Shown: positions 1 to 5,712 of the stretch, piece by piece
Layout: the number at the start of each line of letters is the position of its first letter
Position numbering within the stretch: position 1 is the stretch's first letter
NCBI GenBank assembly: GCA_030044045.1
Contig: JASHWO010000151.1
Location: 1 to 7,381 of the forward strand
DNA: 7,381 nt
Direction of reading: 5' to 3'
Source: Acidimicrobiales bacterium
GTDB lineage: Bacteria > Actinomycetota > Acidimicrobiia > Acidimicrobiales > RAAP-2
Translations under genes and position numbers: made by a program
The notes under the pieces: generated by a model
The model's input: only the letters and a program-made list of their open reading frames with translations
What the model was told of the DNA's origin: nothing
The model's database searches: none

Positions 1-477
1 GAGGTGCCGACGGTGGGCGCCCCGGCCGGGAGCGGGGCAGCGGAGCGCTGGCAACGGGAGGCCCGCATCCTCACCGGCGCCCTCTGCGTGGGCATCGCCG
101 CCGCCGCCTGCGACCTGGCCGTGGCCTACGCCAAGGAGAGAGAACAGTTCGGCCGGCCCATCGGCTCGTTCCAGGCGGTCAAGCACCTCTGCGCCGACAT
201 GCTGGTGCGGGCCGAGTCGGCGCGGGCCGCGGTCCAGGCGGCGGCCTGCACCGTCGACCAGCCCGGCGTGGGCGACGCCGACCGTGCGGCCGCCGGTGGG
301 GCGTTGCTCGGAGCCGAGGCGGCCGTGGCCAATGCCAAGGCGGCCATCCAGGTGCACGGCGGCATGGGCTTCACCTGGGAAGTGCCGGTGCATCTCTACC
401 TGATGCGGGCCCGGATGCTGGCGTCGTCGCTCGGCCCGCTCGACGCCCTGGCCGAGCTGGTGGCCCGATCGCTATGA
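1..477 (+). CDS. Acyl-CoA dehydrogenase, C-terminal part (5' end outside window)
   Basis: This is the C-terminal, largely helical domain of an acyl-CoA dehydrogenase, a flavoenzyme family that forms the alpha-beta double bond of acyl-CoA thioesters in the cytoplasm. The frame is open from base 1 and ends at TGA 475-477, so the true start, the N-terminal domain and the middle beta domain lie to the left; a GTG at base 4 is probably internal. Seen in the sequence: the family signature YAKEREQFGRPIGSFQAVKH in the first half, then QVHGGMGFTWE close to the C-terminus, matching the conserved Q-x-x-G-G-x-G region of the last helices, where FAD and dimer contacts are made. The stop overlaps the next start (ATGA), so the two genes are probably co-translated. 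The acyl substrate cannot be told from this fragment. The family call is firm. Confidence 0.93.
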   Translation, partial: EVPTVGAPAGSGAAERWQREARILTGALCVGIAAAACDLAVAYAKEREQFGRPIGSFQAVKHLCADMLVRAESARAAVQAAACTVDQPGVGDADRAAAGGALLGAEAAVANAKAAIQVHGGMGFTWEVPVHLYLMRARMLASSLGPLDALAELVARSL

Positions 478-1493
478 CTGAGCCAGTGGTGGAACCGCCC
501 GCCGACCTGGTGTCGATCGTGCCCGAGGGCCGCCCGGTGTACGGCATGCAGCTCCCGGTCCAGTCCCAGTCGACGGTGTACACGGCCGAGTGGGAGACCC
601 GGGCCGGGCCGGTCGAGATCGAGCGGGTGGCCCGGGCCGCCGAGGCCGCCGGCTACTTCTACCTGGGCGTGTGCGACCACACCGCCATCCCCCGCCGGCT
701 GGCCGACGCCATGGGCACCGTCTGGTACGACGCGGTGGCCACCCTGGGCTGGCTGGCCGGGATCACCGAGCGGGTGCGGCTCCTCTCCCACGTGCTGGTG
801 GTCGGCCAACGCCACCCGTTGCGGGCGGCCAAGGAGCTGTGCACGCTGGACCGGCTCTCCGGGGGCCGGCTGGTGGTGGGTGTCGGCGCCGGGCACGTGG
901 CCGAGGAGTACGAGCTGCTGGCCGGCGAAGGGTCGTTCGAACGGCGGGGCCGGGACACCGACGAGGCGGTGGCCGCGCTGGCCCTGGCCTTCACCGAGGA
1001 GTTCCCGGTGCTGCCCGGCCCACGCTGGCCGGCCAGCGAGCTGGGGGTGGCCCCCCGGCCGGTCCAGCAGCCGCGCCCACCGATCTGGGTCGGCGGCTCC
1101 AGCCGGCCGGCCATCCGCCGGGCCGCCGCCCTGGGCGACGGCTGGCTGCCCCAGGGCACCCGGCGCCGGGACCTGCCGGGCCAGATCGCCGAGCTGCGCC
1201 GCTGGCGGGAGGCGCTGCGGGGCGGGGCCCCGATCGACGTGGGCACCATCGCCGAGCCCTTCTACCTGGTGGGCGGGGGTGCTGTGGGCGGTGGTGCGCC
1301 CGGCGACCCGGGGTGGGAGCTGCCGCCGTACGTGCTGCGGGGCAGCCCCGAGGAGGTGGCCGACTCGATGCGGGAGCTGGTGGCCATGGGCGTGCACCAC
1401 CTTCAGGTGCGGGGCATGGCCCGGTCGGTGGAGGAGTGTTGCGAGCAGGTGTCGGCCTTCGGCGAGCTGGTGGGGCCGCTGCTGGACGGGTGA
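474..1493 (+). CDS. LLM-class (luciferase-like) flavin- or F420-dependent oxidoreductase
   Basis: A 339-residue TIM-barrel protein of the bacterial luciferase-like superfamily. These enzymes use reduced FMN with O2, or coenzyme F420, to oxidise or reduce small organic molecules in the cytoplasm. Supporting motifs: first strand YGMQLPVQSQ near 23-32, the AAEAAGYFYLGVCDH segment (55-69) in the usual strand-2 position, the strongly conserved LDRLSGGRLVVGVGAG (125-140), and PPIWVGGSSRPAIRRAA (202-218) followed by LGDGWLP (220-226), typical of the cofactor-phosphate-binding end of the barrel. The length is normal. The ATG at 474 overlaps the acyl-CoA dehydrogenase stop by 4 bp, indicating translational coupling. 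An internal ATG at residue 25 lies just before strand 1 and is an alternative start, but coupling favours 474. Whether it uses FMN or F420 is not settled; an actinobacterial host makes F420 plausible. The substrate is unknown. Confidence 0.92.
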   Translation: MTEPVVEPPADLVSIVPEGRPVYGMQLPVQSQSTVYTAEWETRAGPVEIERVARAAEAAGYFYLGVCDHTAIPRRLADAMGTVWYDAVATLGWLAGITERVRLLSHVLVVGQRHPLRAAKELCTLDRLSGGRLVVGVGAGHVAEEYELLAGEGSFERRGRDTDEAVAALALAFTEEFPVLPGPRWPASELGVAPRPVQQPRPPIWVGGSSRPAIRRAAALGDGWLPQGTRRRDLPGQIAELRRWREALRGGAPIDVGTIAEPFYLVGGGAVGGGAPGDPGWELPPYVLRGSPEEVADSMRELVAMGVHHLQVRGMARSVEECCEQVSAFGELVGPLLDG

Positions 1494-1517
1494 CGGTGAC
1501 AGGTAGGGTCGTCGGGG

Positions 1518-2156
1518 ATGACCTTCGCCATCGCCGTCGACGTCCTGCTGGTCGCCTGGGTCCTCTACCGCCAGGTCAAGGTGCGGCGCGTCCGTCCGCA
1601 CCTGACCCTGCGCCTGCCGGCGATCCTGGCCGTGGTGGGGCTGATCGAACTGGTGGACTACACCGGGACGCGCCACGTGCCGGCCGGGGCGGTGGGCGTG
1701 TTGGCCCTCAGCTTCGTGGCCGGGGCGGTGGTCCTCGGAGCGGTCCGGGCGGTGACCGTGAAGCTCTGGCGGGTCGAGGGGCTGGTGCTACGCCAGGGGA
1801 CGTGGTTCACGATCCTGCTGTGGCTGGTGTCGATCGCCCTCCACTACGGCGCGCAGGAGTGGATCACCGCCCTCCACGGTCCCAGCGGGATCGTCTCGGC
1901 CAGCCTCCTGCTCTGGCTGGGCGTCACCTACGGGGTGCAGACCGCGGTGGTCCACCACCGGGCCGAGGGATTGCTGGCCCATGCCGGCGAGGCCATCGAC
2001 GCCCGGTCGGAGGTGATCGGTCCCGGGCAACGGTGGGGCGTCACCTGGCAGCGCGGCGGCGGGTTCGCCGGGCCGGGCGGGTTCGGGTTCACCACCGGCC
2101 CGCGGCGGGGGCCGGACGGCGACCAAGGCAACGACCACCCGCCCGCTGCCCGGTAG
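1518..2156 (+). CDS. Conserved small integral membrane protein, function unknown
   Basis: A 212-residue protein with about five hydrophobic segments (roughly residues 2-18, 31-48, 55-76, 96-111 and 122-145), so it should sit in the cytoplasmic membrane. A positively charged stretch (KVRRVRP, 21-27) follows the first segment. The segment GAVRAVTVKLWRVEGLVLRQ (74-93) sits in the loop before the fourth helix and looks like a conserved core shared with unnamed actinobacterial membrane proteins; a relation to DUF1453-like proteins is possible but not shown. The last 60 or so residues are glycine/arginine/proline-rich and probably disordered. The ATG at 1518 follows the LLM stop by 24 bp with only a weak G-rich ribosome-binding site. 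The gene ends 14 bp from the convergent stop of the low-GC operon. No function is assigned. Confidence 0.82.
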   Translation: MTFAIAVDVLLVAWVLYRQVKVRRVRPHLTLRLPAILAVVGLIELVDYTGTRHVPAGAVGVLALSFVAGAVVLGAVRAVTVKLWRVEGLVLRQGTWFTILLWLVSIALHYGAQEWITALHGPSGIVSASLLLWLGVTYGVQTAVVHHRAEGLLAHAGEAIDARSEVIGPGQRWGVTWQRGGGFAGPGGFGFTTGPRRGPDGDQGNDHPPAAR

Positions 2157-2170
2157 GGGCTCAGCAGCAG

Positions 2171-2701
2171 CTACCTTTCGCCACGCATGGTGCCCCGGCG
2201 CGGTGGCGCCTCGTCCATCCTTCTGATCCACTTCGCGAGCGGTTGCACGAACGACGGGCTGGTGAGCCACTTTTCGCGACCCTTGGTGGGGAGCCGATGA
2301 CAGAAGACGTCACCCACGCCATCGTCGAATATTCCCTCCGTGATGCCTTCCTCGCAGATGACGAAGAGAGGCAACCCGAGGATGAGCGCCATGCCTGCCT
2401 CGAGCTGGTTCCACGGCGTGGCGAAGGCGACATCGGTGACCGCTCGCTGGTACTTCGTTCCCGGCTTCATTACCACCTCAGTACACCGAACCTGCTCCAT
2501 GCCCAGGATGCACGCCCCATCGCAGGTTTTCATGATCTCGAGCACCTGAGCCAGTGGGGAATCGACCCCGAAGTCTTGGACGCCCACCGTGCGGATCTCT
2601 AGCCGGTTCTTCGAAAAGACTCCCTCCAGTGCACGACAGAACCACTGCTGGGCCACCGACACCCTCGTGGGCCGGCTCAGGAATACCTGATGGGAAGTCA
2701 C
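2171..2701 (-). CDS. Small Rossmann-like protein, TIR / nucleoside-deoxyribosyltransferase-like (putative effector)
   Basis: A 176-residue protein starting at GTG 2701-2699, which overlaps the HAD stop as GTGA. The open frame continues upstream to 2812, but those residues overlap the HAD gene and look like shadow sequence. Seen in order: strand VFLSRPT (6-12), a helix with AQQWF (17-21), strand LEIRTVG (34-40), DSPLAQVLEIMKTCDGACIL (47-66), then WNQLEAGMALILGLPLFVI (97-115) and EEGITEGIFDDGVGD (117-131). The opening strand with S-x-P, a CDG-[hydrophobic] strand and a glutamate in a W-x-x-L-E-A-G-x-A helix followed by G-L-P-[hydrophobic] are the layout of nucleoside 2-deoxyribosyltransferases and of TIR/SLOG-type folds that cleave or bind nucleotides or NAD. 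Glu101 would be the catalytic candidate. I cannot place it in a named family. The C-terminal 20 residues are arginine-rich and probably flexible. The fold is inferred from motifs and the activity is not established. Confidence 0.78.
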   Translation of the reverse strand: MTSHQVFLSRPTRVSVAQQWFCRALEGVFSKNRLEIRTVGVQDFGVDSPLAQVLEIMKTCDGACILGMEQVRCTEVVMKPGTKYQRAVTDVAFATPWNQLEAGMALILGLPLFVICEEGITEGIFDDGVGDVFCHRLPTKGREKWLTSPSFVQPLAKWIRRMDEAPPRRGTMRGER

Positions 2702-3354
2702 CGGCCGGAGATCGAGTCCCTCAAGCCATCGATCAGGTCGATGATCGGGTCGAGTTGGTTGACACAGAGGTACCCTGGCTCCAGTGATCCGACCAGCAAG
2801 GCGACGGTGCACTGCGCCAGAAACGCGCCATCGAGCAGGATGCTGTTGCCGATCCCGATCGTGAGGTCATAGTCCTTCGCTCGGTCCTTCACGTAGGCCT
2901 TCTTGGAGGCTTCCCCGACCGCCAAATGATTTTTCGAAGAGAGCGCGCCATCGTCATCGAAGTTGTAGCGTGAATATATACAACGCGAGTCGATGTCAAT
3001 TGTGTGCTTGTTGGCCAGGATGTCGAGGTAGTAACTGGGGCCGCTGCTCACCAGGTACATGTCCACGCCTCTGAGCTTCAGCAACTCGGAAGCTCTATTT
3101 CGAAGCTGCACCGACCCATAGCATTCGGCGGCCTTGATCCTGTTGAACTGGGCGCCGCGGAAGAGCGGTATGAACTTCTCGTTGAAGGCGATCGTGCTGC
3201 CGTCTCTTCGGAACTGATCTTCGATCAATTTGAGCTGCTTGCTCACCTCGAGCAGCCTCGCCAGCTGCATGTTAACCGGCACTTCGGTAAGCACCTCGTC
3301 AACGTCGCAGAACACCCCAATTCTCGAGCTCCCCACCGGCCACCTCGCTTTCAT
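2698..3354 (-). CDS. HAD-superfamily phosphatase-like protein with divergent motif IV
   Basis: A 218-residue haloacid-dehalogenase-like protein resembling phosphoserine-phosphatase-type enzymes, which remove phosphate through an aspartyl-phosphate intermediate. Motif I is VFCDVDEVLT (14-23): Asp17 would be the nucleophile and Asp19 the acid/base. Residues about 27-90 form a helical cap. Motif II is YLVSSG (100-105), with Ser103/Ser104. Lysines at 151, 152 and 156 are motif III candidates. Motif IV is odd: where GDSxxDxxxL is expected, this protein has GNSILLDGAFL (169-179), with Asn in place of the first Asp and one extra residue before the second, so Mg2+ binding may be altered. ATG 3354 has no clear ribosome-binding site; GTG 3336 (residue 7) has GAGG 6 nt upstream and is a good alternative start. 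It follows the helical gene by 48 bp and its TGA overlaps the next GTG, so it is the middle gene of the operon. The substrate is unknown. Confidence 0.87.
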   Translation of the reverse strand: MKARWPVGSSRIGVFCDVDEVLTEVPVNMQLARLLEVSKQLKLIEDQFRRDGSTIAFNEKFIPLFRGAQFNRIKAAECYGSVQLRNRASELLKLRGVDMYLVSSGPSYYLDILANKHTIDIDSRCIYSRYNFDDDGALSSKNHLAVGEASKKAYVKDRAKDYDLTIGIGNSILLDGAFLAQCTVALLVGSLEPGYLCVNQLDPIIDLIDGLRDSISGR

Positions 3355-3402
3355 GGTCGTTCAATTTGATGACGCCACACCCACCGGTCACCGGACCCGA
3401 CG

Positions 3403-3975
3403 TCACCGTGTCCGCGAGGGTTCACCGGGCTGTGCCGGTGGAACGGCCGGTCCGCCGTTTGCGTTGGCGGCATCGACGAGGCCCGGTGCCCCACACACCT
3501 CTCCGAGGAGGGACGCGTACTCCACCAGCATCACCCGAGTGGCGTCAATGGCCTCCCGTAGCTCGGCGGCTTGCGTCCAGTTCCGCTCGTGCTCGGCCAC
3601 CGATACGTCCTCTGGGCACGCCCGCTCGTACCTTTCAAGCCGCGGGTGCCAGGTGGCGAGCATCGGCCGGACGACCCGATTGAGGACCTCAACGGCGATG
3701 TTCCCAAAGGACAGGCTGGTTCTTCGAGAGGGCCTGGCGACGGATGGCCCGTATTTGCGCAAGATGTCGCGCGTGCTCCCGAACAGCGAGTAGAAGGAAT
3801 CAAGCGCCTCCCGGAGGAGACCTTCGTCTGGTCCGAGACCCACCACCGAGACGCGAGTGACGAGTTCGACGTACAGTTCCCAGGCCGCGTCACGCTCCGC
3901 CTGGTTGGGTTCCCAACCGCCCTCTAATTCGATGAACGGAAGCTTCACCGTCACCGTAAGATTACGAAACGGCAC
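3403..3975 (-). CDS. Uncharacterised all-helical protein, first gene of the low-GC operon
   Basis: A 190-residue protein that I cannot assign to a named family. It looks largely alpha-helical and cytoplasmic, with no signal peptide or membrane segment. Visible landmarks: ELEGGWEP (16-23), then ERDAAWELYVELVTRV (27-42), LFGSTRDILRKYGPSVA (64-80), and SFGNIAVEVLNRVVRPMLA (89-107) running into TWHPRLERYE (108-117). EHERNW (128-133) and a helix to about 160 follow. The dense Trp, Gly, Pro and Arg pattern (GW-P, R-x-x-L-R-x-Y-G-P, N-R-x-x-R-P, W-H-P) looks like a conserved single domain rather than random coding. The last 25 residues are Gly/Pro-rich and probably disordered. GTG 3975 is chosen because it is the longest start and there is no Shine-Dalgarno for any start; a -10-like hexamer lies 10 nt upstream. 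In-frame GTGs at residues 8 and 10 are alternatives. Leu17 is encoded by TTA. The role, perhaps sensor or adaptor to the two downstream proteins, is inferred only from the operon. Confidence 0.78.
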   Translation of the reverse strand: MPFRNLTVTVKLPFIELEGGWEPNQAERDAAWELYVELVTRVSVVGLGPDEGLLREALDSFYSLFGSTRDILRKYGPSVARPSRRTSLSFGNIAVEVLNRVVRPMLATWHPRLERYERACPEDVSVAEHERNWTQAAELREAIDATRVMLVEYASLLGEVCGAPGLVDAANANGGPAVPPAQPGEPSRTR

Positions 3976-3985
3976 AGTGTCACAA

Positions 3986-3991
3986 ATCTTA
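3986..3991 (-). promoter_or_regulatory. Candidate -10 element for the low-GC operon
   Basis: On the minus strand, TAAGAT (matching TAnnnT) ends 10 nt before the GTG of the helical gene. Transcription would then start about 4 nt upstream of GTG, giving a nearly leaderless mRNA, in line with the absent ribosome-binding site. There is no recognisable -35 at 17-18 nt (GGCATC or CGGCAT), so the call is weak. Confidence 0.35.
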
Positions 3992-4115
3992 GCGTCGCCG
4001 GCCCTTCAGATGCCGAGCCTGAGACCACACCCGGCCCGCGCCGGTCAGATCCTCCCGGGCCACCTCCACCCCGCCACCATTGGCGAGCGCACCACCTGGC
4101 GGCGCAGAATGTGAC

Positions 4116-4133
4116 GACCCGTCAGGTCGGGTC
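4116..4133. repeat. Inverted repeat upstream of the aldehyde dehydrogenase
   Basis: GACCCG and CGGGTC form 6-bp arms around a 6-nt spacer, 45 bp before the aldehyde dehydrogenase start. It could be an operator or a small hairpin in the leader. Short GC-rich dyads arise easily by chance at this base composition. The surrounding 203-bp gap (3976-4178) holds no gene that I can see. Confidence 0.3.
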
Positions 4134-4148
4134 CGCCAACCGCCAGCC

Positions 4149-4168
4149 GTCGGATCGAGTCGGATCGA
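4149..4168 (+). repeat. Tandem 10-bp direct repeat next to the aldehyde dehydrogenase ribosome-binding site
   Basis: GTCGGATCGA occurs twice head to tail, running directly into the strong Shine-Dalgarno GAGGAGG (4167-4173 region), which sits about 5-6 nt before ATG 4179. The ribosome-binding site fixes the start of the aldehyde dehydrogenase. The repeat may be a binding site or a recent slippage duplication; its function is unknown. Confidence 0.5.
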
Positions 4169-4178
4169 GGAGGCACCC

Positions 4179-5636
4179 ATGACCCACGACGAGCACCAGC
4201 TCTTCATCGGCGGCAAGTGGGTCGACGCCTCGGGCGGCACCTACGACGTGGTCAACCCGGCCACCGAGGAGGTGGTGGGCCGGGCCCCCGACGCCTCCGC
4301 CGGCGACGCCCGGGACGCCGCGGCGGCGGCCCGGGAGGCCCTGCCTGGCTGGGCCGCCATCCCGGTGGCCGAGCGGTGCGCCCTCCTCCGCAAGGCAGCC
4401 GAGGCCATCCGGGCCAGGGCCAAGGAGCTGCTGCCGCTGGTGATCGCCGAGACCGGGGCCACGGCCGCCGTGGGCTCGCGCCTGCAGGTGCCCCAGGCCG
4501 TGGTCCGCTTCCACCACTACGCCCAGGACCCGACCAGGGTGCTGGAGACCCCGCTGCTGCCCCAGGCCGTCGGGGCCACCCCCCTGGCCCCGGGCGGGAT
4601 CATCGGCGGCATGGTCAACCGCCAGCCGGTGGGGGTGGTGGCCTGCGTCACCTCGTACAACTTCCCGCTGGTGAACATGGCCGGCAAGGTGGCTCCGGCC
4701 CTGGCCGCCGGCAACACCGTGGTGCTGAAGCCCGCCCCCCAGGACCCGCTGGCCATCGTGGCGCTGGTGCGCACCCTGGAGGAGGTGGGCGTCCCGCCCG
4801 GAGTGGTGAACCTAGTCACCGCGGCGGGGCCCGAGCCCTCGGCCGCGCTGGTGGACTCCCCCGACGTGGACATGGTCAGCTTCACCGGCTCCACCCAGGT
4901 CGGGGCCAGGATCATGGAGGGCTCGGGCCGGACCATGAAGCGGCTCCTGCTGGAGCTGGGGGGCAAGGGCGCCTGCCTGGTCCTGGACGACGCCGACGTC
5001 AAGGCGGCCATCACCTGCATCGCCTCCACCTGGACGTTCCACTCGGGCCAGATCTGCACCGCCCCCACCCGGGCGGTGGTCCACCGCAGCCGCTACGACC
5101 AGGTGCGCGACGGCCTGGCCGCCATGGCCGGGCACCTGACCGTGGGCGACCCCACCGACCCCGCCACCGTCGTGGGCCCGGTGATCTCGGCGGCCCAGCG
5201 CCAGCGGATCGAGGAGCTGGTGGCCACGGCCCCGACGGAGGGCGGCGAAGTGGTGGTGGGGGGCTCCCGGCCCGGCCTGCCCCGGGGCTTCTACGTGGCT
5301 CCCACCCTCGTCACCGGGAGCAACGACCTCACCGTGGCCCGGCAGGAGATCTTCGGCCCGGTGGTGACCCTCATCCCCTTCGACGACGAGGACGAGGGGA
5401 TCGCCGTCGCCAACGACAGCGACTACGGCCTCTACGACTACGTGTTCTCGGCCGACGGCGCCCGGGCCTTCCGGGTGGCCAAGCGGCTGCAGGCAGGCCA
5501 CGTCGGCATCAACACCGCCCAGCGAAACCACGACGCGCCGTTCGGCGGGTTCAAGATGAGCGGCGTGGGGCGCGACGGGGGCGACCACGGGCTGCTGGCC
5601 TACAGCGAGCCCCAGAGCATCCTCTGGACCACGTGA
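4179..5636 (+). CDS. NAD(P)-dependent aldehyde dehydrogenase family protein
   Basis: A full-length (485-residue) aldehyde dehydrogenase, a cytoplasmic enzyme oxidising aldehydes to carboxylic acids. Domains and residues seen: VNPATEEVVG (25-34) at the usual N-terminal position; TSYNFPLVN (158-166) with the oxyanion Asn161; NTVVLKPAPQDP (179-190) with the cofactor-ribose Lys184; the FTGSTQVG loop (235-242) of the dinucleotide fold; LLLELGGKGA (256-265) with general base Glu259; SGQICTAP (289-296) with catalytic Cys293; EIFGPV (390-395); and C-terminal APFGGFKMSGVGRDGG (453-468). All catalytic residues are present. The frame is open upstream to 4080, but the GAGGAGG ribosome-binding site decides for ATG 4179. 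It is divergent from the low-GC operon across a 203-bp gap. The substrate is not predictable; neighbours suggest a catabolic role. Confidence 0.95.
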   Translation: MTHDEHQLFIGGKWVDASGGTYDVVNPATEEVVGRAPDASAGDARDAAAAAREALPGWAAIPVAERCALLRKAAEAIRARAKELLPLVIAETGATAAVGSRLQVPQAVVRFHHYAQDPTRVLETPLLPQAVGATPLAPGGIIGGMVNRQPVGVVACVTSYNFPLVNMAGKVAPALAAGNTVVLKPAPQDPLAIVALVRTLEEVGVPPGVVNLVTAAGPEPSAALVDSPDVDMVSFTGSTQVGARIMEGSGRTMKRLLLELGGKGACLVLDDADVKAAITCIASTWTFHSGQICTAPTRAVVHRSRYDQVRDGLAAMAGHLTVGDPTDPATVVGPVISAAQRQRIEELVATAPTEGGEVVVGGSRPGLPRGFYVAPTLVTGSNDLTVARQEIFGPVVTLIPFDDEDEGIAVANDSDYGLYDYVFSADGARAFRVAKRLQAGHVGINTAQRNHDAPFGGFKMSGVGRDGGDHGLLAYSEPQSILWTT

Positions 5637-5677
5637 CCTCTCGAGCGTCCGCTCGCCAATGGCCATGCATTTACGAC

Positions 5678-5706
5678 TTGAGCGATGCGATCATGCATGA
5701 TATGAT
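5678..5706 (+). promoter_or_regulatory. Sigma-70-type promoter of the toxin-antitoxin operon, predicted leaderless
   Basis: TTGAGC (5678-5683) and TATGAT (5701-5706) are separated by exactly 17 bp, a near-consensus housekeeping promoter. The expected transcription start, 7 nt after the -10, is base 5713, the A of the antitoxin ATG. No Shine-Dalgarno precedes that ATG. Together these predict a leaderless antitoxin-toxin mRNA. This AT-richer stretch stands out from its surroundings. Confidence 0.75.
5690..5701. promoter_or_regulatory. Candidate autoregulatory operator: 12-bp perfect palindrome
   Basis: ATCATGCATGAT is a perfect 12-bp palindrome lying between the -35 and the first base of the -10. 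Ribbon-helix-helix antitoxins typically bind palindromes at their own promoter, and binding here would block RNA polymerase. A further ATGCAT copy lies at 5665-5670. Operator function is inferred from position and antitoxin family. Confidence 0.55.
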
Positions 5707-5712
5707 GTGTAT

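Larger units (their letters stand above)
2157..4010. other. Low-GC three-gene island, probably horizontally acquired
   Basis: Base composition changes sharply just after the membrane-protein stop and returns to the high-GC background near base 4010. Counted examples: 29 of 60 G/C at 2941-3000 and 36 of 60 at 2221-2280, against 45 of 60 at 4921-4980 in the aldehyde dehydrogenase. The block contains exactly three minus-strand genes, in a window where every other gene is on the plus strand. Codons that are rare in such a GC-rich setting occur inside it, including TTA at Leu17 of the helical protein and ATA at Ile126 of the HAD protein. No integrase, transposase or tRNA gene is visible, and I found no convincing flanking repeat. 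The edges are approximate. Confidence 0.65.

Noticed and set aside
396..1676. Long minus-strand open frame of 426 codons opposite the LLM gene
   Set aside because: It is rich in Pro, Gly, His, Gln and Arg with no domain, a normal antisense shadow of a GC-rich gene; the plus-strand LLM protein has clear family motifs.
590..2602. Plus-strand open frame of 670 codons running through three genes
   Set aside because: Its translation is Gly/Arg/Ala/Pro-rich low complexity, and it crosses the LLM gene, the membrane protein and the opposite-strand low-GC gene. It is a frame shadow.
2702..2812. Longer N-terminus for the TIR/NDT-like protein, starting at 2812
   Set aside because: The extra residues overlap the HAD coding sequence, are Arg/Pro-rich and precede the natural first strand; GTG 2701 with GTGA overlap is better.
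3384..3394. Palindrome CCGGTCACCGG between the helical and HAD genes as a terminator or operator
   Set aside because: Only 5-bp arms around one base, no U-tract, and it lies inside an apparent operon; chance is likely at this GC content.
5642..5655. CGAGCG/CGCTCG hairpin as terminator of the aldehyde dehydrogenase
   Set aside because: Short stem, 2-nt nominal loop and no U-tract; too weak to call, though it lies just after the stop.
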